From positions 1 to 64,000 of the forward strand of contig NZ_BMNW01000015.1 in NCBI RefSeq assembly GCF_014646755.1: a stretch of 64,000 nucleotides of DNA. Reading direction: 5' to 3'. Below the pieces are notes generated by a model that saw only the letters and a program-made list of their open reading frames with translations, was not told the DNA's origin and searched no databases. The position numbers were made by a program, and so were the translations under genes. Shown piece by piece: positions 26,050-35,490 of this stretch (positions are counted from its first letter, which is position 1; each line of letters starts with the position of its first letter). Source of the DNA: Pseudomonas asuensis. Lineage in GTDB: Bacteria; Pseudomonadota; Gammaproteobacteria; Pseudomonadales; Pseudomonadaceae.

Positions 26050-27109
26050 GGGCTGCCCCCCTACTGTCCCGACAGCCATAGATATCTCGAAACCCATAGC
26101 CGTTAAAAAAGCAGGTCAGCAGATCCCCCAGATACTCCAGGGCATAGCCACCCTCCTGGACGAAAACAACCGGCAGCCCAAGCGATCTGATTTGCTGTCC
26201 TGCTTGATAGAATGCATCTGACGAAAGATCAAAGCCGCCCGCAGGGTCCTCCCGATAGCCATCAAAGCCCAGGGAAACTACCAGGGCTCCAGGCTGAAAT
26301 GCGTTGATCTGGCTAATGGCCTCTTCTAATGCCGACGTGAAGGTGGTGTCGTCACTTCCGGCAGGTAACGGTAAGTTGACAGTGAAGCCAAGGCCATCAC
26401 CCTCACCTTGCTCACAGGCATAACCGCTGAAATAGGGAAAATAGTCGGCAGGATCACGATGGATGGATATAAACAGGACATCTGAGCGCTGGTAAAAAAT
26501 CTCCTGAGAACCATTGCCATGATGAACATCGATATCCAGCAGTGCTACACGTGAATAACGTTGTCGTAAACACTGGGCAGCAATAGCTGCATTGTTCAAA
26601 TAGGTGGCGCCTCCGGCCTTATCAGACGACGCATGATGGCCAGACGGTCTGCATAGCGCATAGGTTGGCTCTTTTGTTTTAACTAGGTGCGCTGCAGCTG
26701 ACCAGGCCACGCTGGCAGCTGCCAGCGCCGCTGTCCAGGTGTGCTCGCCAATGGGTGAAAGTTGATCCTGCAGGTGATAGCCGGCCCTGCCTACTATAGA
26801 GTCTGGATAACTTGCTGCTTTTTGACGAATCGGGAACGAGCTGGGTATAACCCGCTCACCGGTGGCATCCACCCGACCCCAAGCGGCATAAGCCGTTTCA
26901 AGAAACGTCATATACTGTGAGGTATGAACCGAAGCCGCAGGTGCTTGCTGCAGCTCCCTGACTTCAACAGGATCAAACCCTAAACGGCAGGCTGCGTTCA
27001 AAAGACAGGCTACACGCTCAGGAACATCGCGCCCAGCGCGCCATGTTCCTTTTTCATATACCTCGCCCTGGACATGATGCAGATGTTTTTCACTGTAAAA
27101 GACCTTCAT
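26042..27109 (-). CDS. Histone-deacetylase-superfamily amidohydrolase (acetylpolyamine amidohydrolase-like)
   Basis: A 355-residue zinc amidohydrolase. The N-terminus MKVFYSEKHLHHVQGEV is typical of acetylpolyamine amidohydrolases. Catalytic parts are all present: the paired histidines in CRPSGHHAS, zinc ligands in LLDIDVHHGNGSQEIFY, the second zinc Asp in LGFDGYREDP, and QEGGYALEYLGD. Known members remove acetyl groups from N-acetylputrescine, -cadaverine or -spermidine in the cytoplasm. Its start overlaps the aminotransferase stop by 4 bases. In this operon it would free an amino group for the aminotransferase. Confidence 0.93.
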   Translation of the reverse strand: MKVFYSEKHLHHVQGEVYEKGTWRAGRDVPERVACLLNAACRLGFDPVEVRELQQAPAASVHTSQYMTFLETAYAAWGRVDATGERVIPSSFPIRQKAASYPDSIVGRAGYHLQDQLSPIGEHTWTAALAAASVAWSAAAHLVKTKEPTYALCRPSGHHASSDKAGGATYLNNAAIAAQCLRQRYSRVALLDIDVHHGNGSQEIFYQRSDVLFISIHRDPADYFPYFSGYACEQGEGDGLGFTVNLPLPAGSDDTTFTSALEEAISQINAFQPGALVVSLGFDGYREDPAGGFDLSSDAFYQAGQQIRSLGLPVVFVQEGGYALEYLGDLLTCFFNGYGFRDIYGCRDSRGAAHG

Positions 27110-28413
27110 TTCCTGCGCTCCTGGTGAAAGACCGTACGAAGCGTGGATTCAATGACGTCCAACGACTCGTTGATGATGTCTTTGGTATGGGAGGTAGAAA
27201 GGTAGAGCCGCTTAAGCGGAAGCGGCTGAAAGATATGTCGTTGTTCAATCAACTTTTGGCGGAAGGCGAGATCAGTCGCGTCGTCATTACGCAGCAGGTC
27301 GCTGTACTGCTCATAAGGGCCAGTGAAAAAGTACAATAGCCAGACAGAACCATAACCGGCCGCCTGTACAGGTATGCCCAGGCGGTGGACGATATCATCC
27401 AACTGAGCGCGTAGGTAATCACCCATTGCAAACAGCTGCTCATAGACTCCATCGGCAGACAGTGCTTCAATCGTGGCTAGAACAGCGGCTAGTGTTGAAG
27501 GTGTTCCATTGAACGTACCTCCCATGAATACACCGCGTTCGCCGATCTGTCCGATACGCTCCATCAAGTTACGGCGACCGGCCACCAGACCTACCGGATA
27601 TCCAGATGAAGCAGCCTTACCAAAGGTCGCAAGGTCTGGCGTTATGCCTACGATTGACTGGTAGCCACCCAACGCATGACGAAAGCCAGTAATGACTTCG
27701 TCAAAGATCAACAGGGCACCGTGCTCCGTAGCCAGACGCCGCAACCCCGTTAGAAAGCTGGAAGTACCGGCTACGGCACCCATGTTATGAGCGATGGGTT
27801 CAACAATGATAGCGGCGACTTTGCCTGGGTTTGACTGCAGGTAACTCTCGACGGCCTCGGTGTCGTTGTAGGGAAGCACCACGGTATGCCGAGAGGCATC
27901 ACGCAAGATGCCATCGGACATCGGGTCGTACTGGCCCATTCGCTCACGTGCCGTCTGCCCGTTCATGGCAACATAATCGTGCCAGCCGTGATACCCCCCT
28001 TGAAACTTGATGATGCGCTGGCGCCCGGTAACAGCTCTGGCCAGACGCAAGGCGTGATAAGTAGCCTCCGAGCCACTATTACAAAATGCAACTTGTTCGG
28101 CACACGGAATGCACTGGACGAGTGCTTCGGCCGTCCTTACTTCAAGATCCAGAACGCCTGCGCCGATCAGATCGACGTGCTCACCGATCTGAGCAACTTT
28201 TTCACGAATGCCCGGATGCCCGTGTCCCAGGACATGAGCACCAAAACCGCAGTGATAATCCACGTGACGCTGGCCATCGGCATCGTACAGATAGGCACCC
28301 TCTGCCCTTACAAATACATAAGGCTGCCCCAGTTTGCGGCTGGGACTAAGATGTCCACTCGGCAAGACACATTGTGCACGGTCAAAAAGGGTTTGGTTGA
28401 AATCAACCCGCAT
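27106..28413 (-). CDS. Class III aminotransferase, glutamate-1-semialdehyde aminomutase-like
   Basis: A 435-residue PLP enzyme resembling HemL: VDYHCGFGAHVLGHGHPGI, FCNSGSEATYHALRLARAVTG, KFQGGYHGWHDY, and the FDEVITGFR Asp. The Schiff-base lysine is Lys266 in ATFGKAASSGYPVG. The start at 28413 follows GGAGGAAAG and overlaps the transketolase C-part gene by 11 bases. It is unlikely to be the haem-biosynthesis enzyme, because it is embedded in a catabolic operon; relatives act on amino sugars, beta-amino acids and similar compounds. It may do a transamination or a 1,2-amino shift. Confidence 0.92.
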   Translation of the reverse strand: MRVDFNQTLFDRAQCVLPSGHLSPSRKLGQPYVFVRAEGAYLYDADGQRHVDYHCGFGAHVLGHGHPGIREKVAQIGEHVDLIGAGVLDLEVRTAEALVQCIPCAEQVAFCNSGSEATYHALRLARAVTGRQRIIKFQGGYHGWHDYVAMNGQTARERMGQYDPMSDGILRDASRHTVVLPYNDTEAVESYLQSNPGKVAAIIVEPIAHNMGAVAGTSSFLTGLRRLATEHGALLIFDEVITGFRHALGGYQSIVGITPDLATFGKAASSGYPVGLVAGRRNLMERIGQIGERGVFMGGTFNGTPSTLAAVLATIEALSADGVYEQLFAMGDYLRAQLDDIVHRLGIPVQAAGYGSVWLLYFFTGPYEQYSDLLRNDDATDLAFRQKLIEQRHIFQPLPLKRLYLSTSHTKDIINESLDVIESTLRTVFHQERRK

Positions 28414-29407
28414 GGCGCTTTCCTCCGGGAATGCCCACTGCTTCGCGAGCAACCTGTGCAATCCCAGGCGCGTCCAACTGATAATGCCGATAGAGGTGGG
28501 TGGGCGGTGCGATGAGACTGTACTCGTCCTGAATGCCATGACGTACCAGACGTGCCCTTGTGACCTGCTCAGCCAGTATCTCGGCAACAGCTCCACCGAG
28601 CCCGCCAATGATGTTGTGTTCCTCGACTGTCATGATCACGGAGGTAGTGGCTGCCGCCTTTAGCACCGCTTCGCTATCCAGTGGTTTAACAGTAGGCATG
28701 TCGATCACACCCACTGAGAGTCCTTCATCACGTAATAGGGCGGCAGCGGCCAATGTAGGGTGAAGCATCGTGCCGGTTGCGATCAACGTGATGTCCTGAC
28801 CGTATTCGTGCACGATGGCCTTACCAAACTCGAACTTGATATCGTCCGGATATACCACTGGCTCCTGGCCACGCCCGATCCGGAAATAAATTGGATGAGG
28901 GTGATGAATGGAAGCCCTGATCGCTGCGGCCAGCTGAGGGCCGTCTGCGGGTGCGACCACAGTCAGATCAGCAATACTACGGGTAATGGCCAGGTCTTCT
29001 GTTGCATGGTGAGACGTACCGTAAAAGCCAAGGCTGATACCAGCATGGTGACCAATCAAGCGGACTGGCAAAGCCGAATACGCGACGTCCGTACGAATCT
29101 GTTCGCAACACAAAAGCGCCAGAAAGGAAGCGAATGTAGCCACAAAAGGCATTGTACCGGTTGTAGCAATGCCTGCCGCAGCAGACACCATGTTCTGCTC
29201 GGAAATGCCGAACTGAATGAACCGCTCAGGGTGTTTTTCGGCAAAGCGGTTAAGTCCATTGGAATATTGCAGATCGGCTGTGCCCACTGCAATGGAGTGC
29301 CCATCGGCCACAAGATCAATCAGCCCTTGTGACAGATAGTTAAGCCCGGGTGCACGGGCATTGATCTGCCGGTATTGCCAGCTATCTGCACTAATTGGAG
29401 CCTTCAT
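28403..29407 (-). CDS. Transketolase-like enzyme, C-terminal subunit (pyrimidine-binding and C domains)
   Basis: A 334-residue half-transketolase. It carries the pyrimidine-binding domain with the TPP-activating Glu in QFGISEQNMVSAAAGIA, the GTSHHATEDLAI loop and the C-terminal domain (VGVIDMPTVKPLDSEAV). It overlaps the N-terminal-subunit gene by 4 bases (ATGA), so the two make one heterodimeric or tetrameric TPP enzyme. Split transketolases are often dedicated to special sugar or cyclitol pathways rather than the pentose phosphate cycle. Confidence 0.93.
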   Translation of the reverse strand: MKAPISADSWQYRQINARAPGLNYLSQGLIDLVADGHSIAVGTADLQYSNGLNRFAEKHPERFIQFGISEQNMVSAAAGIATTGTMPFVATFASFLALLCCEQIRTDVAYSALPVRLIGHHAGISLGFYGTSHHATEDLAITRSIADLTVVAPADGPQLAAAIRASIHHPHPIYFRIGRGQEPVVYPDDIKFEFGKAIVHEYGQDITLIATGTMLHPTLAAAALLRDEGLSVGVIDMPTVKPLDSEAVLKAAATTSVIMTVEEHNIIGGLGGAVAEILAEQVTRARLVRHGIQDEYSLIAPPTHLYRHYQLDAPGIAQVAREAVGIPGGKRHAG

Positions 29408-30294
29408 TTTGCACCTCCCTTAAGGGTGATCTCTTCAATGGCCAACGCTTCATCTTCCGGGGCCAGCCATCCAAGATGCCACCCAGGCTCCGTCTCCATG
29501 TATTCGATTCCCTTCCCTTTAATGGTTTGAGCAATGATACAAACAGGCTGGGTACGATCAGTGTCTTCCTTGAGGAACCGAAGCAGATTCGCGACGGCCT
29601 CAACATCGTGACCATCAACCTCATGCACTTGCCAGCCGAACGCACGCCACTTATCTGCAAGCGGTTCAATGCCAAGGATGTCGTCAACCTTGCCGTCTAG
29701 CTGATATCCATTGCGGTCTACAATGGCGACAAGATTTCCTGTTTTATGGTGTGCTGCTGACAGGGCCGCCTCCCAAACTTGGCCTTCGTGCATTTCTCCG
29801 TCACCTAGCAGTACATACACATTAATGGCCTGCTCCTGAAAACGAGCACCTAGGACCATACCAAGGCCACCGGAGAGCGCATGGCCAATAGATCCCGAGC
29901 TGAAATCAACGCCTGGCACTTTGCGCATGTCAGGGTGGTCGCCCAGCGGATTCCCCAGGCGGGTATAACCATCCAATAGCGACTTATCGAAGAATGCCCA
30001 ATCTGCCAGGATAGGATAAAGGCCAACGGCTGCATGCCCTTTTCCCATAAGAAACCGGTCGCGTTCCTCCCATTTTGGTTCGCCTTTCTTCAAGCACATC
30101 ACATCGTAGTAGAGCGCTGCAAAAATCTCGGCGCAGGAAAAAACAGACGTGTAATGGCCTACTTTGGCAATTGAAATCAGACGGATCGTTTCAAGACGGA
30201 TAAACAATGAGCGGTCTTTTAGCAGGTCGACTTCATCCGAAGTAACCGGAACAGAGGGAAACGTCGCCTTTTCTCCCGAAACTGAGTTCAGCAT
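29404..30294 (-). CDS. Transketolase-like enzyme, N-terminal subunit (TPP-binding)
   Basis: A 296-residue half-transketolase. The TPP/Mg motif is intact: GDGEMHEGQVWEAALSAAHH followed by VAIVDRNGYQLDG. Other family marks are KGHAAVGLYPILADW and DFSSGSIGHALSGGLGMVLG. First gene of the leftward run, with its start 230 bases from the divergent aminotransferase gene. With its partner it would transfer a two-carbon ketol unit between a ketose-like substrate and an aldehyde acceptor. Confidence 0.93.
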   Translation of the reverse strand: MLNSVSGEKATFPSVPVTSDEVDLLKDRSLFIRLETIRLISIAKVGHYTSVFSCAEIFAALYYDVMCLKKGEPKWEERDRFLMGKGHAAVGLYPILADWAFFDKSLLDGYTRLGNPLGDHPDMRKVPGVDFSSGSIGHALSGGLGMVLGARFQEQAINVYVLLGDGEMHEGQVWEAALSAAHHKTGNLVAIVDRNGYQLDGKVDDILGIEPLADKWRAFGWQVHEVDGHDVEAVANLLRFLKEDTDRTQPVCIIAQTIKGKGIEYMETEPGWHLGWLAPEDEALAIEEITLKGGAK

Positions 30295-30336
30295 GTTGAT
30301 GCTCCTCGATTGTATCGCTTGGGTTTGTTTTCTTAT

Positions 30337-30348
30337 AACTTATAAGAT
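30337..30348. promoter_or_regulatory. Candidate operator 1 in the divergent promoter
   Basis: AACTTATAAGAT is one base short of the perfect palindrome ATCTTATAAGAT. The 20-base stretch CTTATAAGATACAAGTTAAT at 30339-30358 matches site 2 at 18 of 20 positions. A preceding CTTATAA makes a partial tandem repeat. It lies about 45 bases before the transketolase N-subunit start. Confidence 0.6.
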
Positions 30349-30486
30349 ACAAGTTAATGCAGCAAGCAACAGGATAGAAATTTTTAACGTGTGGCTAGCT
30401 TTGTATGGATCACCGTGTGATGCATCACTTGCCGCATTAGGAAAATTTCACCTAGACGGGGTTGCTTTTTAATAGGCTCGACATAC

Positions 30487-30498
30487 ATCTTATAAGAT
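30487..30498. promoter_or_regulatory. Candidate operator 2 in the divergent promoter
   Basis: ATCTTATAAGAT is a perfect 12-base palindrome about 27 bases before the rightward aminotransferase start at 30525. With site 1 it frames the two divergent promoters, a layout expected for the GntR/FCD regulator encoded in the same cluster. Confidence 0.65.
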
Positions 30499-30524
30499 AT
30501 AAATTAATCAATAGTGAGGCAGCG

Positions 30525-31907
30525 ATGACCATGCAGCAATCCACCGGCCTTTCAGAATTGGCTCAAGCGGACACTCATTTCCACCTGCATTCGCAAACTA
30601 ACCTGCGTGATCATCAAAGTGAGGGTCCGCTTGTTATCTGTCAGGGGGATGGTATTCATGTCATCGATGAGGCCGGAAATCGCTACCTGGAGGGAATGTC
30701 AGGTCTATGGTGTACCGGGCTGGGCTTTTCCAATGCACGCTTGGCCGAGGCTGCCAGCCGGCAAATGACCGTTTTGCCCTACTACCACACATTCAACCAT
30801 CGAGTGCCGGATGTAGTGGTAACGCTGGCAGAGCGTATTGCCCGGCTCACGACAATGAGCGCTCCCAAAGTGTTTTTTGCCTGTTCAGGATCAGAAGCCA
30901 ACGACACCATGGTCAAGATTGCCTGGGCATATCATCGGGCACGAGGTAATCCTAGAAAGCGCAAGGTTATCGCTCATCAAAAGGGTTTCCACGGCTCTAC
31001 AGTAATGGGCGCAAGCCTGTCTGGCTTACCCAATATGCATCAGGCATTTGGTTTACCATTGGAAGGCATCGTGCATGTACAGTGCCCTCACTATTACCGT
31101 TTCGCTCATGAGGGCGAAACTGAAGAGCAATTCAAGGATCGTCTGGTCGCACAGCTGGCCCAGTGCATTGAGCAAGAAGGTGCTGATACCATTTCGGCCT
31201 TTATCTCAGAGCCAATCCTGGGGGCAGGAGGAGTAATTGTACCGCCACGAGGCTATTTTGCCGCGGTTCAGGCTCTGCTTAAACAACATGACATCTTGTT
31301 TCTGGCTGATGAAATAATCTGTGGATTTGGCCGGACAGGCCAGTGGTTTGGTCACCAGACCCTGGATTTCCGTCCTGATCTCATGGCCTGTGCCAAAAGC
31401 CTATCTTCTGGGTATCAACCGATCTCCTGCGTAGTAGTAGACGGCCCTGTTTACGCAGTGTTGGAAGAGCAAAGTGCGCAGTTAAAAGGGTTTGGCCATG
31501 GCTTTACTTATTCCGGTCACCCCGTCGCGGCTGCCGTAGCCCTGGAAACATTAACCATCTATGAAGAAATGCAGCTTCCCCAGCGGACCCGCCTTCTAGG
31601 GCAGACACTACATGACATGCTCAGCCCACTGCTCGATCATCCGTTAGTGGGAGAAATCCGGGGTATTGGCCTGGTCGCCGGGATTGAATTGGTAAGGGAT
31701 AAGGCGACCAGAGCTTCTTTCCCTATGCATATCACCATCGGTGCTCAGGTCGAGCGGGCGGCTCGTCAGCAAGGGCTGATCGTACGCAACATGGGTGATG
31801 CGATTGCACTAGCACCACCGTTCATTATCGAGCCTGAGCAAATCGGCGAGTTGATGAGCAAGCTCACTGTCGCCCTGGATCATGTGGCGGCAGCAAATAT
31901 CCTCTAA
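30525..31907 (+). CDS. Class III omega-aminotransferase
   Basis: A 460-residue PLP enzyme like putrescine/omega-amino acid:pyruvate aminotransferases. Motifs: YLEGMSGLWCTGLGFSN, FACSGSEANDTMVKIAWAYH, KGFHGSTVMGASLSG, the ADEIICGFGRTG Asp loop and the PLP lysine Lys291 in CAKSLSSGYQPIS. The ATG at 30525 follows GTGAGGCAGCG and is chosen over a start 63 bases upstream that would run through the operator. First gene of the rightward run, directly followed by the ABC importer, so it probably converts the imported amine to an aldehyde or ketone with pyruvate as acceptor. Confidence 0.92.
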   Translation: MTMQQSTGLSELAQADTHFHLHSQTNLRDHQSEGPLVICQGDGIHVIDEAGNRYLEGMSGLWCTGLGFSNARLAEAASRQMTVLPYYHTFNHRVPDVVVTLAERIARLTTMSAPKVFFACSGSEANDTMVKIAWAYHRARGNPRKRKVIAHQKGFHGSTVMGASLSGLPNMHQAFGLPLEGIVHVQCPHYYRFAHEGETEEQFKDRLVAQLAQCIEQEGADTISAFISEPILGAGGVIVPPRGYFAAVQALLKQHDILFLADEIICGFGRTGQWFGHQTLDFRPDLMACAKSLSSGYQPISCVVVDGPVYAVLEEQSAQLKGFGHGFTYSGHPVAAAVALETLTIYEEMQLPQRTRLLGQTLHDMLSPLLDHPLVGEIRGIGLVAGIELVRDKATRASFPMHITIGAQVERAARQQGLIVRNMGDAIALAPPFIIEPEQIGELMSKLTVALDHVAAANIL

Positions 31908-31928
31908 CTAGACGAGTGAGCGACCGAC

Positions 31929-33017
31929 ATGAATAAAACTGCTGACACACTCATTCAGTTCAGTGATGTCCAGAAGAGTTACGACGGAAAATCACTGGTC
32001 ATCAAGAATCTTAGCTTATCCATTTTCAAAGGGGAGTTCCTTACCCTACTGGGTGCTTCGGGCTCCGGAAAGACCACCACATTAATGATGCTGGCTGGCT
32101 TCGAATCGCCTACACGCGGTGAAATTCGAATGCGCGGCAAGCCTATCGAACATGTGCCGGCTCACCAGCGTGGTATGGGCATGGTATTTCAAAACTATGC
32201 TCTGTTTCCGCATATGAGCGTTGCAGAAAACCTTGCATATCCCTTGAAGATGCGCCGGATGGATCGTACCGAGCGTGATATCAAGGTCAAGCGAGCCATC
32301 GATATGGTTCAGTTACATGGCATGGAACAGAGGCGCCCAACTGAACTGTCAGGTGGGCAGCAACAGCGGGTGGCGTTGGCTCGCGCAATGGTATTTGAAC
32401 CTGACGTTATTTTAATGGACGAGCCACTGGGTGCTCTGGACAAAAACCTTAGAGAGCATATGCAGTATGAGATCAAGCAATTGCATCGGTCGCTGGGTGT
32501 AACAGTAGTATACGTGACTCACGATCAGAGCGAAGCCCTGACCATGTCTGATCGGGTAGCGGTCTTCCATAAAGGGGACATTGCTCAAATCGGCTCGCCC
32601 TCAACGCTTTATGAGCGCCCTAATACTGCGTACGTAGCCAACTTTATTGGCGAGAACAATACTCTCACCGGTACGCCGGCCTTAGTCGAGAATGGCTGTT
32701 GTCACATCAGTCTGGCTGGTGGAGTAACTGTAAAAGGTTCCGCTAGCCATCTCAACGGCTACCTGCCTAAACAGGTAGAGCTGATAATACGTCCTGAAAA
32801 GATTCGACTCACCGAAGCTAGTGAGACTAGTTACCGCGCAGTGGTCACTGACAAGGTTTATCTAGGAGAGCATATCCGCGTCCACCTGCAACTGGCCAAC
32901 GAGCATAAGTTGGTCGTCAGGGTTGCCAATGACCAGGCTTCCAGAAACCTACAGTGTGGACACATCACTGGGTTTCGCTGGGATGTAGCCGATGCGCATG
33001 CCTTTCCTCTCAATTGA
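31929..33017 (+). CDS. ABC transporter ATP-binding protein, PotA/PotG-like
   Basis: A 362-residue ATPase of a spermidine/putrescine-type importer. Walker A is GASGSGKTTT (about residues 42-51), the Q-loop VFQNYALFPHMS, signature LSGGQQQRVALARAM, Walker B VILMDEPLGALD and the H-loop VTHDQSEA. Residues about 240-355 form the C-terminal TOBE domain. It starts 21 bases after the aminotransferase stop and energises the two permeases downstream. Confidence 0.94.
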   Translation: MNKTADTLIQFSDVQKSYDGKSLVIKNLSLSIFKGEFLTLLGASGSGKTTTLMMLAGFESPTRGEIRMRGKPIEHVPAHQRGMGMVFQNYALFPHMSVAENLAYPLKMRRMDRTERDIKVKRAIDMVQLHGMEQRRPTELSGGQQQRVALARAMVFEPDVILMDEPLGALDKNLREHMQYEIKQLHRSLGVTVVYVTHDQSEALTMSDRVAVFHKGDIAQIGSPSTLYERPNTAYVANFIGENNTLTGTPALVENGCCHISLAGGVTVKGSASHLNGYLPKQVELIIRPEKIRLTEASETSYRAVVTDKVYLGEHIRVHLQLANEHKLVVRVANDQASRNLQCGHITGFRWDVADAHAFPLN

Positions 33018-33133
33018 CCCAGGTCGTTTACATAACAAGAGCCATTAAGGTGACGTGTTATCGCTCACATTTTGTCTGCCCGTTTGCCAACCCACAACAA
33101 ACTAACAAATGCCAAACAGCAGGAGTCATGCTC

Positions 33134-34174
33134 ATGTCTTTTCCATTCACTCGTGCCGCCGCTGTGCTTTCTCTTTCCCTTATAGGGTGCAGCGTATTTG
33201 CTCGTGATCTTACTGTTGTTGCCTTTGGCGGCGCGATGCAGGAAGCCTTTGAAAAAGCCTATTTCGTACCCTTTGCCCAACAGACCCATACCCGAATCAT
33301 TCAGGACTCCTATGCAGGTGGTCTGGCCAAGCAGAAAGCCATGGTCGACTCGCGAAATCCTACCTGGGATGTCGTTCAGATGGATGAAAACGAGATGGAG
33401 CTGGCCTGTGATCAAGGTCTTTTGGAAGAGGTAGCCCAGACCCGACTAAGCCATGCGGGCGAGGTAAACCCTACGGCCTTTGCCACGTGTGGCGTAGGTG
33501 CATTTGTCTGGTCAGAAGTGCTGACCTATGACACAAAGAAATTTGGAGAGGATGGCCCCAAGAGTTGGGCTGACTTCTGGAATGTGAAGAAATGGCCTGG
33601 CAAACGCGGGCTACGTAAACAGGCGCGGATGACTCTTGAAATAGCGCTTATGGCCGATGGCGTCGAGCCCAAAGAGGTATACAAGGTATTGGCCACCCAG
33701 GCGGGAGAAGAACGAGCGTTCAAAAAGCTCGACGAGATCAAACCCTATATTCAGTGGTGGGAAACAGGCGCTCAGCCACTGGAATGGTTAGCGGCCGGTA
33801 ACCTTGCCATGACAGCAGCGTATAACGGGCGTATCGCTATTGCCAACAAAGAGGGTCACCACTTCCCCCTCATCTGGAATCAGCAGCTCTACAGCATGGA
33901 TTACTGGACCATTATTAAGGGTACTCCAAATCTTGAAGCCAGTTACACGTTGTTAGACTTTATGCTTAGTGCCGATGCCCAAAAGGCTTTTGCACACGCA
34001 ATTCCCTACGGCATCGCAAACCAGAAAGCGCTGTCCGAGCTAGATCCAGAGAACCTTAAAAATCTGCCTACTGCGCCGGACAATATCAAGACAGGTCTTT
34101 TGCTGGATACGCCTTTCTGGTTGAACAATGAAGAGCATCTCATGACCCGCTTCACTAACTGGGCTGCGCAGTAA
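33134..34174 (+). CDS. Periplasmic solute-binding protein, PotD-like
   Basis: A 346-residue binding protein for the importer. The signal peptide runs to a likely cleavage after VFA (LSLIGCSVFA/RDLTVV). The mature part starts with LTVVAFGGAMQEAFEKA and contains DVVQMDENEMELACDQG and LEWLAAGNLAMTAAYNGR, as in the extracellular family 1/PotD group. The ATG at 33134 has AGGAG 8 bases upstream, better than the ATG at 33128. Its ligand sets the substrate of the system and is unknown: polyamine, opine or a related amine. Confidence 0.92.
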   Translation: MSFPFTRAAAVLSLSLIGCSVFARDLTVVAFGGAMQEAFEKAYFVPFAQQTHTRIIQDSYAGGLAKQKAMVDSRNPTWDVVQMDENEMELACDQGLLEEVAQTRLSHAGEVNPTAFATCGVGAFVWSEVLTYDTKKFGEDGPKSWADFWNVKKWPGKRGLRKQARMTLEIALMADGVEPKEVYKVLATQAGEERAFKKLDEIKPYIQWWETGAQPLEWLAAGNLAMTAAYNGRIAIANKEGHHFPLIWNQQLYSMDYWTIIKGTPNLEASYTLLDFMLSADAQKAFAHAIPYGIANQKALSELDPENLKNLPTAPDNIKTGLLLDTPFWLNNEEHLMTRFTNWAAQ

Positions 34175-34181
34175 CGTTCAC

Positions 34182-34202
34182 GCAGCCTCGCTCAGAGGCT
34201 GC
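34182..34202 (+). terminator. Hairpin between binding-protein and permease genes
   Basis: GCAGCCTC and GAGGCTGC form a perfect 8-base stem with a 5-base loop (GCTCA) just after the binding-protein stop, followed by CTTTC. Such intercistronic hairpins commonly stabilise the upstream message or partly terminate, giving more binding protein than permease. Confidence 0.6.
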
Positions 34203-34229
34203 CTTTCATATAAAAGAAAGGTCATTGAG

Positions 34230-35474
34230 ATGGACGCTTCCGAATCCCTGGCTGTTGCTCATCACCGCTCCAGCCGCAGAAAACGCATGGTATCAGTCTT
34301 ATTGCTGCTGCCTTTGGTGAGCTATACCGCTGTATTCTTTTTACTGCCTATAGGCATGATGCTCTATCGTGCAGTTAGCAATCCGGAGTTGATAGATGCC
34401 TTTCCTCGTACGGTTCAGGCTCTGAACCATAGGTCATTTGATCGGGACGCTGATCTGCCTGAAGAAACGGTTTTCAAAGCCTTAGAGCAGGATTTCATAA
34501 AGGCCACATCCCTGGGTGTGATTGGTGATGCGGCCCGCCGGCTGAATTATGAAAACAGTGGTTATCGTTCTCTTATCATGACAACGGCTCGGTATTACCG
34601 CAAACGCACTCAAACTATCTTGCAGGCAGGATCAGCCAGGGAGCGTCTTGAAGCGGTAGATAATCGTTGGACAACCCCAGTGTTATGGCGTGACTTTCAA
34701 CGGGCCTCGCCTGCTTACACGCCTTATTACCTGCTTGCCGCCCTTGATCTTAAACAAACCCCTGAAGGCATTGAGCGGGTTCCGGCCCATCAACGGGTAA
34801 ACCTCGACCTGACGCTACGTACGCTTAAAATTGCCAGTATCGTATCCCTGTCTTGCCTGATACTTGGGTTTCCGCTCGCCGCACTGATGGTGAAGGCATC
34901 AAGGACAATACAAATCGTCCTTCTGCTCGCCGTTATGTTACCCTTTTGGACCTCATTGCTGGCGCGCACGTCCGCTTGGATTGTTGTCCTGCAGGAAAAA
35001 GGCCTCCTCAATACCCTGCTTATGCGTCTGGGCGTTATCGATCAACCCATTGCATTAATCTTCAACTCCATTGGCGTGTACATCGTCATGGTGCACATCC
35101 TGCTTCCTTTTACCGTGTTGCCTCTTTACAACGTCATGAAAGGGATTCCCTCCCATTACATGCGTGCCTCTGAATCAATGGGTGGACATCCAATTCGAGG
35201 TTTCTTCTATGTGTATTTACCTCTCACATTGACCGGTATCGGCTCTGGAACTCTACTGACATTTATTGTGGCAGCTGGGTATTACGTGACACCAACGCTT
35301 GTAGGTAGCGCCCGTGAGCAAATGCTTGGCTATTACATTGCGTTTTACACGAATACGACGGTGAACTGGGGCATGGCTTCTGCACTGGGTATTGTCCTGA
35401 TTGCGGGCGTACTGATGGTTTATCTACTCGCCGCGCGGCTGGTAGGTATTCGCCAGATTGCCGGCTTACGCTAA
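34230..35474 (+). CDS. ABC transporter permease, PotB-like with long periplasmic insertion
   Basis: A 414-residue permease. The first helix is at about residues 20-45; then a hydrophilic stretch of roughly 140 residues precedes the remaining five helices, larger than in E. coli PotB but seen in some polyamine/opine-type permeases. The coupling (EAA) loop is visible as MRASESMGGHPIRGFFYVYLP, which docks to the ATPase. Located 55 bases after the binding-protein gene. Confidence 0.92.
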   Translation: MDASESLAVAHHRSSRRKRMVSVLLLLPLVSYTAVFFLLPIGMMLYRAVSNPELIDAFPRTVQALNHRSFDRDADLPEETVFKALEQDFIKATSLGVIGDAARRLNYENSGYRSLIMTTARYYRKRTQTILQAGSARERLEAVDNRWTTPVLWRDFQRASPAYTPYYLLAALDLKQTPEGIERVPAHQRVNLDLTLRTLKIASIVSLSCLILGFPLAALMVKASRTIQIVLLLAVMLPFWTSLLARTSAWIVVLQEKGLLNTLLMRLGVIDQPIALIFNSIGVYIVMVHILLPFTVLPLYNVMKGIPSHYMRASESMGGHPIRGFFYVYLPLTLTGIGSGTLLTFIVAAGYYVTPTLVGSAREQMLGYYIAFYTNTTVNWGMASALGIVLIAGVLMVYLLAARLVGIRQIAGLR

Positions 35475-35490
35475 AAAGAGAACTGATCGG

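Noticed and set aside
27106-28413. Calling the HemL-like aminotransferase the haem-pathway enzyme
   Set aside because: It sits in a tight catabolic operon with overlapping genes, and its lysine region (GKAASSGYPVG) differs from the usual HemL GKIIGGG motif.
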